5,840 nucleotides of DNA, taken from CAVRZY01 sp963725415. GTDB taxonomy: Bacteria > Acidobacteriota > Terriglobia > Bryobacterales > Bryobacteraceae. The first letter of the stretch is position 1; the number at the start of each line of letters is the position of its first letter. Position numbers and translations under genes: made by a program. Below, in pieces: positions 1-5,729 of this stretch. The stretch is from NCBI GenBank assembly GCA_963725415.1, contig CAVRZY010000128.1, positions 1 through 5,840 of the forward strand, read 5' to 3'. The notes below the pieces were generated by a model that saw only the letters and a program-made list of their open reading frames with translations, had not been told where the DNA came from and made no database searches.

Positions 1-15
1 CGACCGTAGGTCGGC
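1..15. other. Short hairpin cut by the window edge
   Basis: The arms CGACC (1-5) and GGTCG (9-13) pair around a 3-base loop. Bases 14-15 (GC) could extend the stem if the missing bases to the left match. On the plus strand a T-rich stretch (17-25, with interspersed C) follows, so this could be the terminator of a plus-strand gene lying left of the window. The stem is short and the T tract impure, so the role is open. Confidence 0.2.
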
Positions 16-33
16 CTTCTTCTTCACTTGAAG

Positions 34-56
34 CCCAACCCACCCCACCCCGCCCC
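34..56 (-). other. G-rich tract with quadruplex potential
   Basis: Read on the minus strand this stretch contains five runs of three or four G (positions 53-56, 48-51, 43-46, 39-41 and 34-36), separated by loops of 1, 1, 1 and 2 bases. Such short loops favour a very stable G-quadruplex in DNA or RNA. It lies just outside the outer copy of the rapZ-end repeat, 25 bases past the decayed stop codon, so read-through transcripts of the operon would carry it. The inner copy has no equivalent tract. A regulatory or termination role is inference only. Confidence 0.45.
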
Positions 57-209
57 GCAATTCTCCCCGTCAAAGCGCCCTCACCCCGGTTTCACGATGT
101 CCCGGTGCGTGGCCTTGACCCGGAAGCCGGCCCGCGTCAGGCCGCGGATCTCGTCCGCGTCAATCACTGAACGGCACCGGCCACCCGTGCAGCCTGCAGC
201 CCTCGTGAG
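56..209 (-). repeat. Outer copy of rapZ 3'-end direct repeat
   Basis: Bases 56-194 align with 723-864 in the same orientation with 15 mismatches and one 3-base gap, about 89% identity by hand alignment. Bases 56-140 differ at only 4 positions, while 141-194 differ at 11 plus the gap. Homology fades over 195-209 but is still recognisable in translation (LTRAA against LTIAF). The repeat includes about 25 bases beyond the rapZ stop. It marks one side of a bracket around the toxin-antitoxin genes. Confidence 0.9.
81..209 (-). pseudogene. rapZ: Decayed rapZ 3'-end fragment
   Basis: The minus strand reads as the C-terminal part of RapZ. It starts directly after an in-frame TAG (210-212), runs through LTRAAGCTGG, and stops at a TGA at 81-83 equivalent to the real rapZ stop. 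The last 19 residues (LTRAGFRVKATHRDIVKPG) are identical to intact RapZ, with only two base differences there, both silent. Upstream residues have diverged: the conserved GCTGGQHRS motif has become GCTGGRCRS, and one codon is deleted in the RRR stretch. There is no start codon or N-terminal domain, so this is a gene remnant. It may be the original end of rapZ displaced by insertion of the toxin-antitoxin cassette, or a leftover of a tandem duplication. Confidence 0.85.
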
Positions 210-222
210 CTAGCCGGAGGCC

Positions 223-452
223 TCACAACGGCCAGACAATCATGTGTCCAGGAACCGGCACAACGATGCAGACTGGCCAAAAAGCCTGTCGCGCGTCAGC
301 AAACAAGAAAATCCTGCCGAGGCTGCGGTCTCCACCAGTCGCCCATTGTTAAGAGTGTCCCAAGCCCGTGAGCGCGCCGTCTCCGCGTCCACACCGAACT
401 CCCTCAACAGCAAAGTGAGATTGTTCGGCATGTTCACGTCAAGCAGCCACAT
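223..452 (-). pseudogene. DUF5615 PIN-like toxin, C-terminally damaged
   Basis: This is the toxin of a DUF433/DUF5615 (VapBC45-like) toxin-antitoxin pair, a PIN-like putative ribonuclease. ATG at 450-452 is preferred over the longer start at 479 because MWLLDVNM is the usual N-terminus of the family and it gives a 14-base overlap with the antitoxin gene, typical of such operons. Conserved acidic Asp5 (LLDVN) and Asp55 in the LTRDRLFG motif are visible. After SAS (residues 61-63) the reading frame drifts into SLCRFLDT and stops at 240-242, giving about 70 residues, whereas family members usually have about 100-110. In a shifted frame, 267-223 reads IVVPVPGHMIVWPL then TGA, resembling the Pro-Val-Pro-Gly...Trp-Pro tail remembered from this family. 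That suggests an internal out-of-frame deletion of about 35 codons. An alternative is a one-base insertion near 242, with the third frame (starting DCLAVVRPP) continuing. Either way the toxin is probably inactive. Confidence 0.65.
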
Positions 453-684
453 TGGGAGTGTCGAGGAACTCTGAGGCAACCTTCATGATTTCGGGGATCG
501 CCTCGTGGGGGAACGGAGCGTAGCTCTCCTCAATCTCTTCCAGCCTCATGCCCTCTGCCAAGCACGACAAGATGAAGGAGACAGAAAAACGCGTGTTCCG
601 GATTGCCGGTCTGCCACCCAACAGGGCGGGGTCGCAAACGATCCACTTGTAGTTCTTGTAAGGCAGGGGCTCCCAATGTTCCAC
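439..684 (-). CDS. DUF433 family antitoxin
   Basis: This 81-residue protein has the DUF433 hallmark at residues 23-32 (GGRPAIRNTR, family consensus GxPxIxGTR) followed by FSVSFILSCLAEGMRLEEIEESY, the winged/HTH-like part. DUF433 proteins are antitoxins that neutralise DUF5615 PIN-like toxins (VapB45-VapC45 type) and commonly bind their own promoter. Here Asn30 replaces the usual Gly before Thr-Arg. The start is a GTG at 684-682. An in-frame stop lies just upstream, and AGGCGG at 699-694 serves as a Shine-Dalgarno with 9-base spacing. The stop overlaps the toxin start by 14 bases, indicating coupled translation. G+C is about 56% by spot count, lower than the neighbouring core genes. The antitoxin looks intact while its toxin does not. 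Confidence 0.85.
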   Translation of the reverse strand: MEHWEPLPYKNYKWIVCDPALLGGRPAIRNTRFSVSFILSCLAEGMRLEEIEESYAPFPHEAIPEIMKVASEFLDTPNVAA

Positions 685-702
685 GACGGCTACCCGCCTT
701 CA

Positions 703-718
703 ATCATAGAACAAGTTC
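703..718 (-). promoter_or_regulatory. Possible antitoxin promoter and operator
   Basis: On the minus strand TATGAT (708-703) resembles a -10 box and lies 18 bases before the antitoxin start codon. Directly upstream is an inverted repeat, GAAC and GTTC separated by two bases (709-718), that could be the operator of an autoregulating antitoxin. No convincing -35 lies at 16-18 bases; the nearest TTGACG (740-735) is 26 bases away. The call rests on position and symmetry only. Confidence 0.25.
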
Positions 719-722
719 ACTT

Positions 723-879
723 CGCAATTCCGCCCGTCAAAGCGCCCTCACCCCGGCTTCACGATGTCCCGGTGCGTGGCCTTGACCCGAAAGCCGGCCC
801 GCGTCAGGCGGCGGCGGATTTCGTCGGCGATCATCACCGAGCGGTGCTGGCCACCCGTGCAGCCGAAGGCGATGGTCAG
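723..879 (-). repeat. Inner copy of rapZ 3'-end direct repeat
   Basis: This copy is continuous with the intact rapZ gene and extends about 25 bases past its stop codon. It pairs with 56-209. The 513 bases between the copies (210-722) hold only the antitoxin gene, the damaged toxin gene and their control region. The last 7 bases before this copy (TTCACTT, 716-722) also occur at 23-29, ahead of the C-rich tract that precedes the outer copy, so the duplication may once have been slightly longer. Confidence 0.9.
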
Positions 880-1641
880 GTAGCTCTTGCCCTCCCGGAT
901 GTAGTGCGGCAGCAAATAGACTAGCAGCTCCGAGATCCGCCCGATGAACTCCACCGTCTGCGGAAACGAGCGGATGTAGCGCGCCACCGAAGCATGCCGC
1001 CCGCTCAGCTTCTTGAACTCCGGGATGTAGTTAGGGTTGGGCAGAAAGCGCACGTCGAAGACCAGGTCGCTGTCCGCCGGCACCCCGTAGCGGTAGCCGA
1101 AGCTGGTCACGTAGACCATGATTTTGGATTGCTCGCGCTCCCCGCGGAACTTCTCCGCCATCCACTCCCGCAGCTCGTGGACGTTGAACTTGGAGGTGTT
1201 GACGATGTGGTTGGCCAGGGCCCGGATGGGCGCCAAGGCCCGCCGCTCGGACTGGATGCTGCGGGCCACCGAGCGCTCCGTGCCCAGCGGATGCGGTCGC
1301 CGCGTCTCGCTGAAGCGCCGCAGCAGCGTCTGGTCGTCGGCCTCCAGAAACACCAGCGTGGTAGGGATCCTCTGGCCGATCTTCTTATAGAGGACGGGAA
1401 AGCGCGCCAGCCCCTCCCGCTCCCGAATGTCCACCACCAGCGCTGCGCAGCGGATGTTAGGCGAATCCTTGGTAAGTTCGGCGAACTTGGGGATCAGCTC
1501 AATGGGCAGGTTGTCCACCGAGTAGTAGCCCAGGTCTTCTAGACACTTTAGTACAGTGCCCTTGCCGGAACCGCTCAACCCGGTGATGACGACAAGCTCC
1601 GGGTGCAGGGGTCGGAAGGCAGGCCGGCTGTCTTTGCTCAC
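748..1641 (-). CDS. rapZ: RapZ nucleotide-binding regulator
   Basis: RapZ (YvcJ/YhbJ family) is a P-loop protein. In enterobacteria it senses glucosamine-6-phosphate and guides decay of the small RNA GlmZ; in other phyla the role is less clear. This 297-residue protein is full length. It shows Walker A GLSGSGKG at residues 21-28, VDNLP at 42-46, the VVDIRERE stretch near 70, FSETRRPHPL in the linker, DLVFDVRFLPNPNY in the C-terminal domain, and the diagnostic GCTGGQHRSV at 260-269. The start is GTG at 1641-1639, overlapping the hpf stop in GTGA, so translation is coupled. In many proteobacteria ptsN separates hpf and rapZ; here it is absent. The 3' end is duplicated at 56-209. The gene itself appears intact. 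Confidence 0.96.
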   Translation of the reverse strand: MSKDSRPAFRPLHPELVVITGLSGSGKGTVLKCLEDLGYYSVDNLPIELIPKFAELTKDSPNIRCAALVVDIREREGLARFPVLYKKIGQRIPTTLVFLEADDQTLLRRFSETRRPHPLGTERSVARSIQSERRALAPIRALANHIVNTSKFNVHELREWMAEKFRGEREQSKIMVYVTSFGYRYGVPADSDLVFDVRFLPNPNYIPEFKKLSGRHASVARYIRSFPQTVEFIGRISELLVYLLPHYIREGKSYLTIAFGCTGGQHRSVMIADEIRRRLTRAGFRVKATHRDIVKPG

Positions 1642-2201
1642 GCCTCAATCAGGTCGAAATTGCCGTCGCGCCGCCGCAGCAGCACCGAGATGCGATTGGT
1701 CTCCGCGTCCCGATAGACGACGTAGTCGCGGTCTTGCTCGATCTCCAGCAGGGCCTCTTCCAGGGTCATGGGCTTGCGCCGTTCGTGGTGATTGCTGCGG
1801 AACACCTGCTTGCCCGGGCCGGCTTCGCTCTCAATCTCCGCCGCCACGCCGGCCGGTGGCTCGGGGATAGTCTCTTCTTCCAGGGCCGCAGACTTGGGGC
1901 TGCGCTTGATGTCCCGCCACTTCTCCCGTAACCTCAGAATCTGCTTCTCGAGCTTGTCGGCCGCGTCGCAGATGGCCGGAAACATCTCGGTTCCGGCCCC
2001 GATTCCCACCAGGTTGTGGTCGTGGAACCGGACCGTGATTTCGGCCTGCTGGATGTGGCGCTCGCTGGTCAAGATCACGTGCGCCTCCCGCTCCCCCTGC
2101 TTCATATCCAGCAGCTTGGCCAGCTTGGCGAACTTGGCCTCCATCCTGGCCCTCTGCGCCGGAGTCAGCGCCTCTTGTTTGCCAGTGTAGGTGATCTTCA
2201 T
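1638..2201 (-). CDS. hpf: Long-form ribosome hibernation factor HPF
   Basis: This 187-residue protein is the long form of HPF (RaiA/YfiA family), which binds the 30S decoding region and pairs ribosomes into inactive 100S dimers during starvation. Residues 1-100 form the ribosome-binding domain (start MKITYTGKQE, then HVILTSERHIQQAEITVRFH). A linker rich in Glu, Pro and Ala spans about 101-135. Residues 138-187 are the dimerisation domain, recognised by RRKPMTLEEALLEI and the near-terminal RRRDGNFDLIEA. The ATG at 2201 is preceded by a strong Shine-Dalgarno GGAGGG (2211-2206) with a 4-base gap, the best ribosome binding site in the window. That site lies in the 18 bases after the restored rpoN stop, so hpf follows rpoN directly and overlaps rapZ by 4 bases. 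Confidence 0.95.
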   Translation of the reverse strand: MKITYTGKQEALTPAQRARMEAKFAKLAKLLDMKQGEREAHVILTSERHIQQAEITVRFHDHNLVGIGAGTEMFPAICDAADKLEKQILRLREKWRDIKRSPKSAALEEETIPEPPAGVAAEIESEAGPGKQVFRSNHHERRKPMTLEEALLEIEQDRDYVVYRDAETNRISVLLRRRDGNFDLIEA

Positions 2202-2219
2202 GTCTCCCTCCGAAGGCGG

Positions 2220-2306
2220 CTATTCAGGGCGAACACGCCGCTGGTGCGTGGATGGTATTCGCATGTCTTCCCGGTATTTGGCCACCGTGCGCCGCGTCAC
2301 CTGGAT
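2220..2306 (-). other. rpoN: Frameshifted RpoN-box tail of rpoN
   Basis: In the frame adjacent to the rpoN open frame, the minus strand reads IQVTRRTVAKYRE and continues to a TAG at 2222-2220. TRRTVAKYRE nearly matches the invariant RpoN box (ARRTVAKYRE) that contacts the -24 promoter element. Adding one base between 2307 and 2306 joins it to the upstream protein as ...LQASG-IQVTRRTVAKYRE and gives a normal 529-residue sigma-54. The restored stop falls 18 bases before hpf, fitting operon spacing. The missing base is either a genuine mutation or a sequencing error. Confidence 0.9.
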
Positions 2307-3808
2307 CCGGAGGCTTGCAAGCGCGCCGTGATTTGTTCATCCGTCAGGGGGTGCGCCGCATCTTCCTCCGCGATCATCTTCTTCACCATACGCTTGACGA
2401 TCAGCAGCGGCGTCACGCTGCCCGAAGGTCCCTGCACCGCCTCCGAAAAGAAGTAGCGCAGCTCGAAGACCCCCTGGGGCGTATCGGCATATTTGTTGGC
2501 CACCGCCCGGCTGACCGTGGACGGATGAACTCCGATTTCCTCGGCGATTTCCTTGATCATCATGGGCTTCAGACGGTCGATCCCACGATCCAGGAATTCA
2601 GTCTGCCGCCGCACGATGGTCTGGCAGACCCGCAGAATGGTGTGCTTGCGCTGCTCGATGTTCTTCATTAACTGGATGGCCGAAGCATACCGTTCCTTGA
2701 CGTAGTTCCGAACCTCCTTGTCCGGCTCCTGGCTGCGAGTCAGCATCCGCCGGTATTGCGCATTCAACCGCAGCGGCGGCAGATCCTCATCGTTTAGTTG
2801 AATGATGTATTCATCGCCCTCTTTGAAAATGTAGACATCCGGTTCCACCTGGCGCGCGCCCGGCCCGGAATAGCGCTGCCCGGGCCGCGGATCCAAATGC
2901 CGGATCACCTCGACCGCCCTCTGGATGTGCTCCAGCGGCCGCCCCAGGGTCTTGGCCAGTTCCCGGAACTGGTGCAACTCCAGCAGCTTCAGATGGTCTG
3001 CCACGATCTGCCAGGCCACTCCGTCGCGTCCGTTGCGGCTCTCCAGTTGCAGCAGCAAGCACTCGCGAGGGTCCCTGGCCCCCACCCCGGCCGGGTCCAG
3101 CGATTGCACCACCCGCAGTGCCGTTTCGACATCCTCCCGGCGGTGCTCCCCAGTGGCCGCAATTTCCTCCAGCGACGCCGTCAGGTAGCCGCTCTCGTCC
3201 AGGTTGCCGAGGATCGAATCCGCGGCGTCATGCACGGCATCGCTCAGGGGAAGCATGCTAAGTTGGGAACGCAAGTAATCCGGCAACGTCTCCGGGGCCG
3301 AAACAAACGATTCAAAGGAGGGTTTCTCGATCCGCTCGCCGGCCGGGCTCTTGTAACCTGGGTCCAGATAATCGTCAAAGAAGGAGCCGAAATCGATCTC
3401 CTCGAACGGATCTGCCACCTTCAGCTCCACCGCCTCAGTCTCCCCCGCAGGGGGCGCCTCGATAGGGTTTGCGCCGCTCGGCGTCTCAGCTTCCGTTAGG
3501 CTCTCCGCAAGATCGGACGGGCCCTCTTGGGGAACATACCCGTCCCCGTTGACCGCCTGCAAAATGGACTGGTCCGCTGGCGCCGCCACCCGTTCGGCTT
3601 CCAGCAGCGCCTGGATCTCCTCCGGGCTCAGCTCTTCTCCGCCTTCGGTCGCCTCTTCCAGAACCGGGTTCTCCGCAATCTCCTGGGTGATCATCTCCCT
3701 GAGTTCCAGACGGTTCAACTGGAGCACCGTCACCATCTGGACCAGACTGGGAGTCAGGATCTGCTTCTGCGCGACCTTCAGTTGCAGTCTGGGTGACAGC
3801 AGACTCAT
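2297..3808 (-). CDS. rpoN: RNA polymerase sigma-54 factor, frameshifted end
   Basis: Sigma-54 directs RNA polymerase to -24/-12 promoters that need ATP-driven activators. Residues 1-50 form region I (start MSLLSPRLQLKVAQKQILTP, with NPVLEE at 47-52), the activator-responsive part. Residues about 51-165 are the acidic, variable region II. The core-binding domain follows from about 170, with SLDPAGVGARDPREC at 236-250. A helix-turn-helix is at about 418-437 (IKEIAEEIGVHPSTVSRAVA), followed by NKYADTPQGVFELRYFF. As read, the protein ends at residue 503, LQASGSR, before the RpoN box. The box is present in the next frame (2306-2220), so one base is missing. Without the box the protein should recognise -24 poorly. 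The start ATG at 3808 has no clear Shine-Dalgarno and lies 62 bases after lptB. Confidence 0.93.
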   Translation of the reverse strand: MSLLSPRLQLKVAQKQILTPSLVQMVTVLQLNRLELREMITQEIAENPVLEEATEGGEELSPEEIQALLEAERVAAPADQSILQAVNGDGYVPQEGPSDLAESLTEAETPSGANPIEAPPAGETEAVELKVADPFEEIDFGSFFDDYLDPGYKSPAGERIEKPSFESFVSAPETLPDYLRSQLSMLPLSDAVHDAADSILGNLDESGYLTASLEEIAATGEHRREDVETALRVVQSLDPAGVGARDPRECLLLQLESRNGRDGVAWQIVADHLKLLELHQFRELAKTLGRPLEHIQRAVEVIRHLDPRPGQRYSGPGARQVEPDVYIFKEGDEYIIQLNDEDLPPLRLNAQYRRMLTRSQEPDKEVRNYVKERYASAIQLMKNIEQRKHTILRVCQTIVRRQTEFLDRGIDRLKPMMIKEIAEEIGVHPSTVSRAVANKYADTPQGVFELRYFFSEAVQGPSGSVTPLLIVKRMVKKMIAEEDAAHPLTDEQITARLQASGSR

Positions 3809-3816
3809 CTGGCTAC

Positions 3817-3825
3817 ATGATACCA
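3817..3825 (-). promoter_or_regulatory. Possible extended -10 promoter of rpoN
   Basis: The minus strand reads TGGTATCAT, which fits an extended -10 element (TGNTATAAT) with one mismatch. Its 3' edge lies 8 bases before the rpoN ATG, so transcription would begin at or within a base or two of the start codon. That would give a leaderless message and explain the lack of a Shine-Dalgarno. There is no -35 match. It could supply rpoN separately from lptB. Confidence 0.3.
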
Positions 3826-3829
3826 GAGG

Positions 3830-3850
3830 ACCGTGGAGCGTGGATCGTGG
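3830..3850. repeat. Three 7-base tandem repeats, lptB-rpoN gap
   Basis: On the plus strand ACCGTGG, AGCGTGG and ATCGTGG follow each other directly, differing only at the second base. They sit in the 62-base gap between lptB and rpoN, upstream of the possible rpoN promoter. They could be a binding site or a simple slippage product; the sequence does not decide. Confidence 0.5.
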
Positions 3851-3870
3851 GTCTGAGAGCTGCGGGCCTC

Positions 3871-4620
3871 TTACTCGCCCCCCGCCCCGGCCCCCCCGCC
3901 CAGTTTGAAGCCTTGTCCCAGGTACACCCGCTTCACTTCCGGATCGCGGCCCAGCGCCTCCGGGCTGCCGGCGCGGAATATCTTGCCGTTGTTGATGATG
4001 TAGGCACGGTCGGTGACCGCTAGTGTCTCCCGCACGTTGTGGTCGGTCACCAGGATGCCGATGCCGCTCCTCTTCAACTCGAAGACGATGCGTTGCAGCT
4101 CCAGCACCTGGATCGGGTCGATGCCCGAAAACGGCTCGTCCAGCAGCAGGAAGTTGGGCTGGATGACCAGCGAGCGCGCGATCTCCACCCGCCGCCGCTC
4201 CCCACCCGACAGCATGTACCCCTTGCTCTGCCGCACCTTTTCCAGGCCCATCTGCTCGATCAGTTGGCTCATCCGCGCCCGCCGTTCGCTCCCGTTGACC
4301 GGCAGGGTCTCCAGGATGGCCATCAGGTTCTCTTCCACCGTCAACTTGCGAAAGATGGAAGGCTCCTGCGGCAGGTAGCTGATTCCCCGGCGGGCCCGCT
4401 GGTACATCGGCAGCGCCGTGATGTCCTCTCCGTCCAGCGTCACCCGCCCCGAGTCCGGGCTAATCAGCCCCACGATCATGTAAAACGAAGTCGTCTTCCC
4501 GGCGCCGTTCGGGCCCAGCAGCCCCACCACTTCCCCCTGCTCGATGTAAATGGACAGGTCGTCCACCACGCGGCGCCCGCGATAGGTCTTCGAGATTTCG
4601 TAGGTCTGTAGCTTGGTCAT
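3871..4620 (-). CDS. lptB: LPS export ABC transporter ATPase LptB
   Basis: LptB is the cytoplasmic ATPase that, with LptF and LptG, extracts lipopolysaccharide from the inner membrane and pushes it along the LptC-LptA bridge. At 249 residues it is of normal family length. All ABC motifs are intact: Walker A GPNGAGKTT at 36-44, Q-loop Gln85 in YLPQEPSIFRKLTVEENL (the characteristic LptB stretch), signature LSGGE at 137-141, Walker B FLLLDEP at 157-163 with catalytic Glu162, D-loop SGID at 165-168 and switch His194 in VTDHNVRET. The ATG overlaps the stop of the upstream OstA-like gene in ATGA, so the two are translationally coupled. The C-terminus ends in a Gly/Ala-rich GGGAGAGGE, an unusual extension encoded by a run of G-rich codons. 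Confidence 0.96.
   Translation of the reverse strand: MTKLQTYEISKTYRGRRVVDDLSIYIEQGEVVGLLGPNGAGKTTSFYMIVGLISPDSGRVTLDGEDITALPMYQRARRGISYLPQEPSIFRKLTVEENLMAILETLPVNGSERRARMSQLIEQMGLEKVRQSKGYMLSGGERRRVEIARSLVIQPNFLLLDEPFSGIDPIQVLELQRIVFELKRSGIGILVTDHNVRETLAVTDRAYIINNGKIFRAGSPEALGRDPEVKRVYLGQGFKLGGGAGAGGE
3878..3901 (-). other. G-rich tract in the lptB 3' end
   Basis: The sense strand of the last lptB codons has four G runs of three to seven bases with one- or two-base interruptions. It encodes the Gly/Ala tail. It meets the usual pattern for a G-quadruplex in the mRNA and lies just before the lptB stop, between lptB and rpoN. An effect on ribosome or polymerase passage is possible but not shown. 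Confidence 0.4.
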
Positions 4621-5729
4621 GATCGACGGCGGATGCGGGTCTTCACCGGTTGCTGTTCTGCTCCGTTTACCAGCAGCTTATCGTCATTTGGGTAGTAGGT
4701 CAATTGAGCGCCGCGGGTCGAACCCCGCAGGCTGTCCACCAGCGTCGGGTCTCCCCCGTGCAGGTTGATCTTGGCTTCGGCCACATAATACTCGGCGTGC
4801 TCGGCCGTCCCCTTGCGAATCCGCTCGGCTTGCCTCTGAATAATCTCGACCTGCCCGTCGGCGTAGGCCCGGTCCAGCGAAGAATCGGCCTTGGCCTCGT
4901 TCAGATACGCCCGGATCTCCGCCGCCTTCACCTCCATGCCTTCTTTCGTGAGGCGAGCCCCGCCCGTATAGTGCGCCAGCCGGTTCTCCTCGGTGTACAC
5001 CAGTTCTGCCGATTCGACCGTGACGAAGGTCGGAGCCGCTTTCTTCTTCGCCGCCGGGCTGCCAGGCTTAGGCGCATCCACCAACTGGGTCCTCACCTTC
5101 CCTCGGGCCGCCAGCCGCCGGGCCTGCCGGTCGATGTCGATGCGCTCGGCCCGGATGCGATTGGCCCCCTGCCAGACCACCGCGTCGCCTTCATAGCTGA
5201 TCTTCTGGTTCCGGTTGCTGGTGCTCATCCGCTCGGCCGTGCCGTCTAGAGGTTCCTCTTGCGAGAGCATGGCCGAGGAAGTCCCCTTGCGGTCCGGCAT
5301 TCGGGTTGACACCACCTTGCCCTGCGCCGTGATGTCGCCGCTTTTCTGATCCAGCGCCATCCGCTCTGCGCTGGTCGTGCCGCTGGCGTCCCACACCCGA
5401 GCTCCTCGTTCCAGCGTGATCCGCTCGCGCGTTTCTTCCAGCACCGCGTGCTCGGCCCGTCCTTTGCGCGCCCCCTCTTCGTAGCGGAAATCGCCCCATT
5501 GCTCCAGGCGCGCGAGCTGGCTAGTCTTGGGCTCGAATTCCGCCGCCAGGTCTTTGCTCCAGGTCTGAAGCACCGATCCCGGCTCCTTTTTCTTCTGCGG
5601 TTGGGGCGGCTCGCTGCGCGTGTACACGCCGAACGCGCGGAACGACTGGATCTGGTTGTCAGTCTCCAGCGAGTCTAAATCTTGGAGAATAGAGCTAACT
5701 CGAAAACCACTTGAAAACAGACTAGACAA
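4617..5729 (-). CDS. LptC/LptA (OstA-like) protein, 5'-truncated
   Basis: This is an OstA/LptA-type beta-jellyroll protein, expected in the periplasm as part of the lipopolysaccharide bridge fed by LptB. OstA-like repeats are visible at about residues 75-145 (ending MALDQKSGDITAQGKVVSTR), 160-215 (TAERMSTSNRNQKISYEGDA), 233-300 (VTVESAELVYTEENRLAHYTGGARL) and 300-365 (TAEHAEYYVAEAKINLHGG, ending LLVNGAEQQPVKTR). A Lys/Ala-rich linker lies at 218-232. There is no signal peptide or membrane anchor. The only start available is a TTG at 5729-5727 directly after an in-frame TAA, without a Shine-Dalgarno, and the first 20 or so residues look non-native. Proteins of this kind usually begin with an LptC-like anchored domain. 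The gene is therefore probably a 3' fragment interrupted near 5690. The stop overlaps lptB. Confidence 0.75.
   Translation of the reverse strand: MSSLFSSGFRVSSILQDLDSLETDNQIQSFRAFGVYTRSEPPQPQKKKEPGSVLQTWSKDLAAEFEPKTSQLARLEQWGDFRYEEGARKGRAEHAVLEETRERITLERGARVWDASGTTSAERMALDQKSGDITAQGKVVSTRMPDRKGTSSAMLSQEEPLDGTAERMSTSNRNQKISYEGDAVVWQGANRIRAERIDIDRQARRLAARGKVRTQLVDAPKPGSPAAKKKAAPTFVTVESAELVYTEENRLAHYTGGARLTKEGMEVKAAEIRAYLNEAKADSSLDRAYADGQVEIIQRQAERIRKGTAEHAEYYVAEAKINLHGGDPTLVDSLRGSTRGAQLTYYPNDDKLLVNGAEQQPVKTRIRRRS

Noticed and set aside
22..33. Small inverted repeat CTTC-ACTT-GAAG
   Set aside because: The 4-base arms are too short to support a terminator or operator without further evidence.
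244..474. Plus-strand frame across the toxin gene
   Set aside because: It mirrors the DUF5615 gene, whose LTRDRLFG and MWLLDVN motifs on the minus strand are decisive.
994..1542. Long plus-strand open frame opposite rapZ
   Set aside because: It lies wholly antisense to rapZ, whose motifs are intact. Its translation shows no recognisable domain and its composition fits a shadow of high-G+C coding sequence.
2798..3499. Plus-strand 233-codon frame opposite rpoN
   Set aside because: It is antisense to well-recognised sigma-54 core-binding sequence, with no domain and no ribosome binding site of note.
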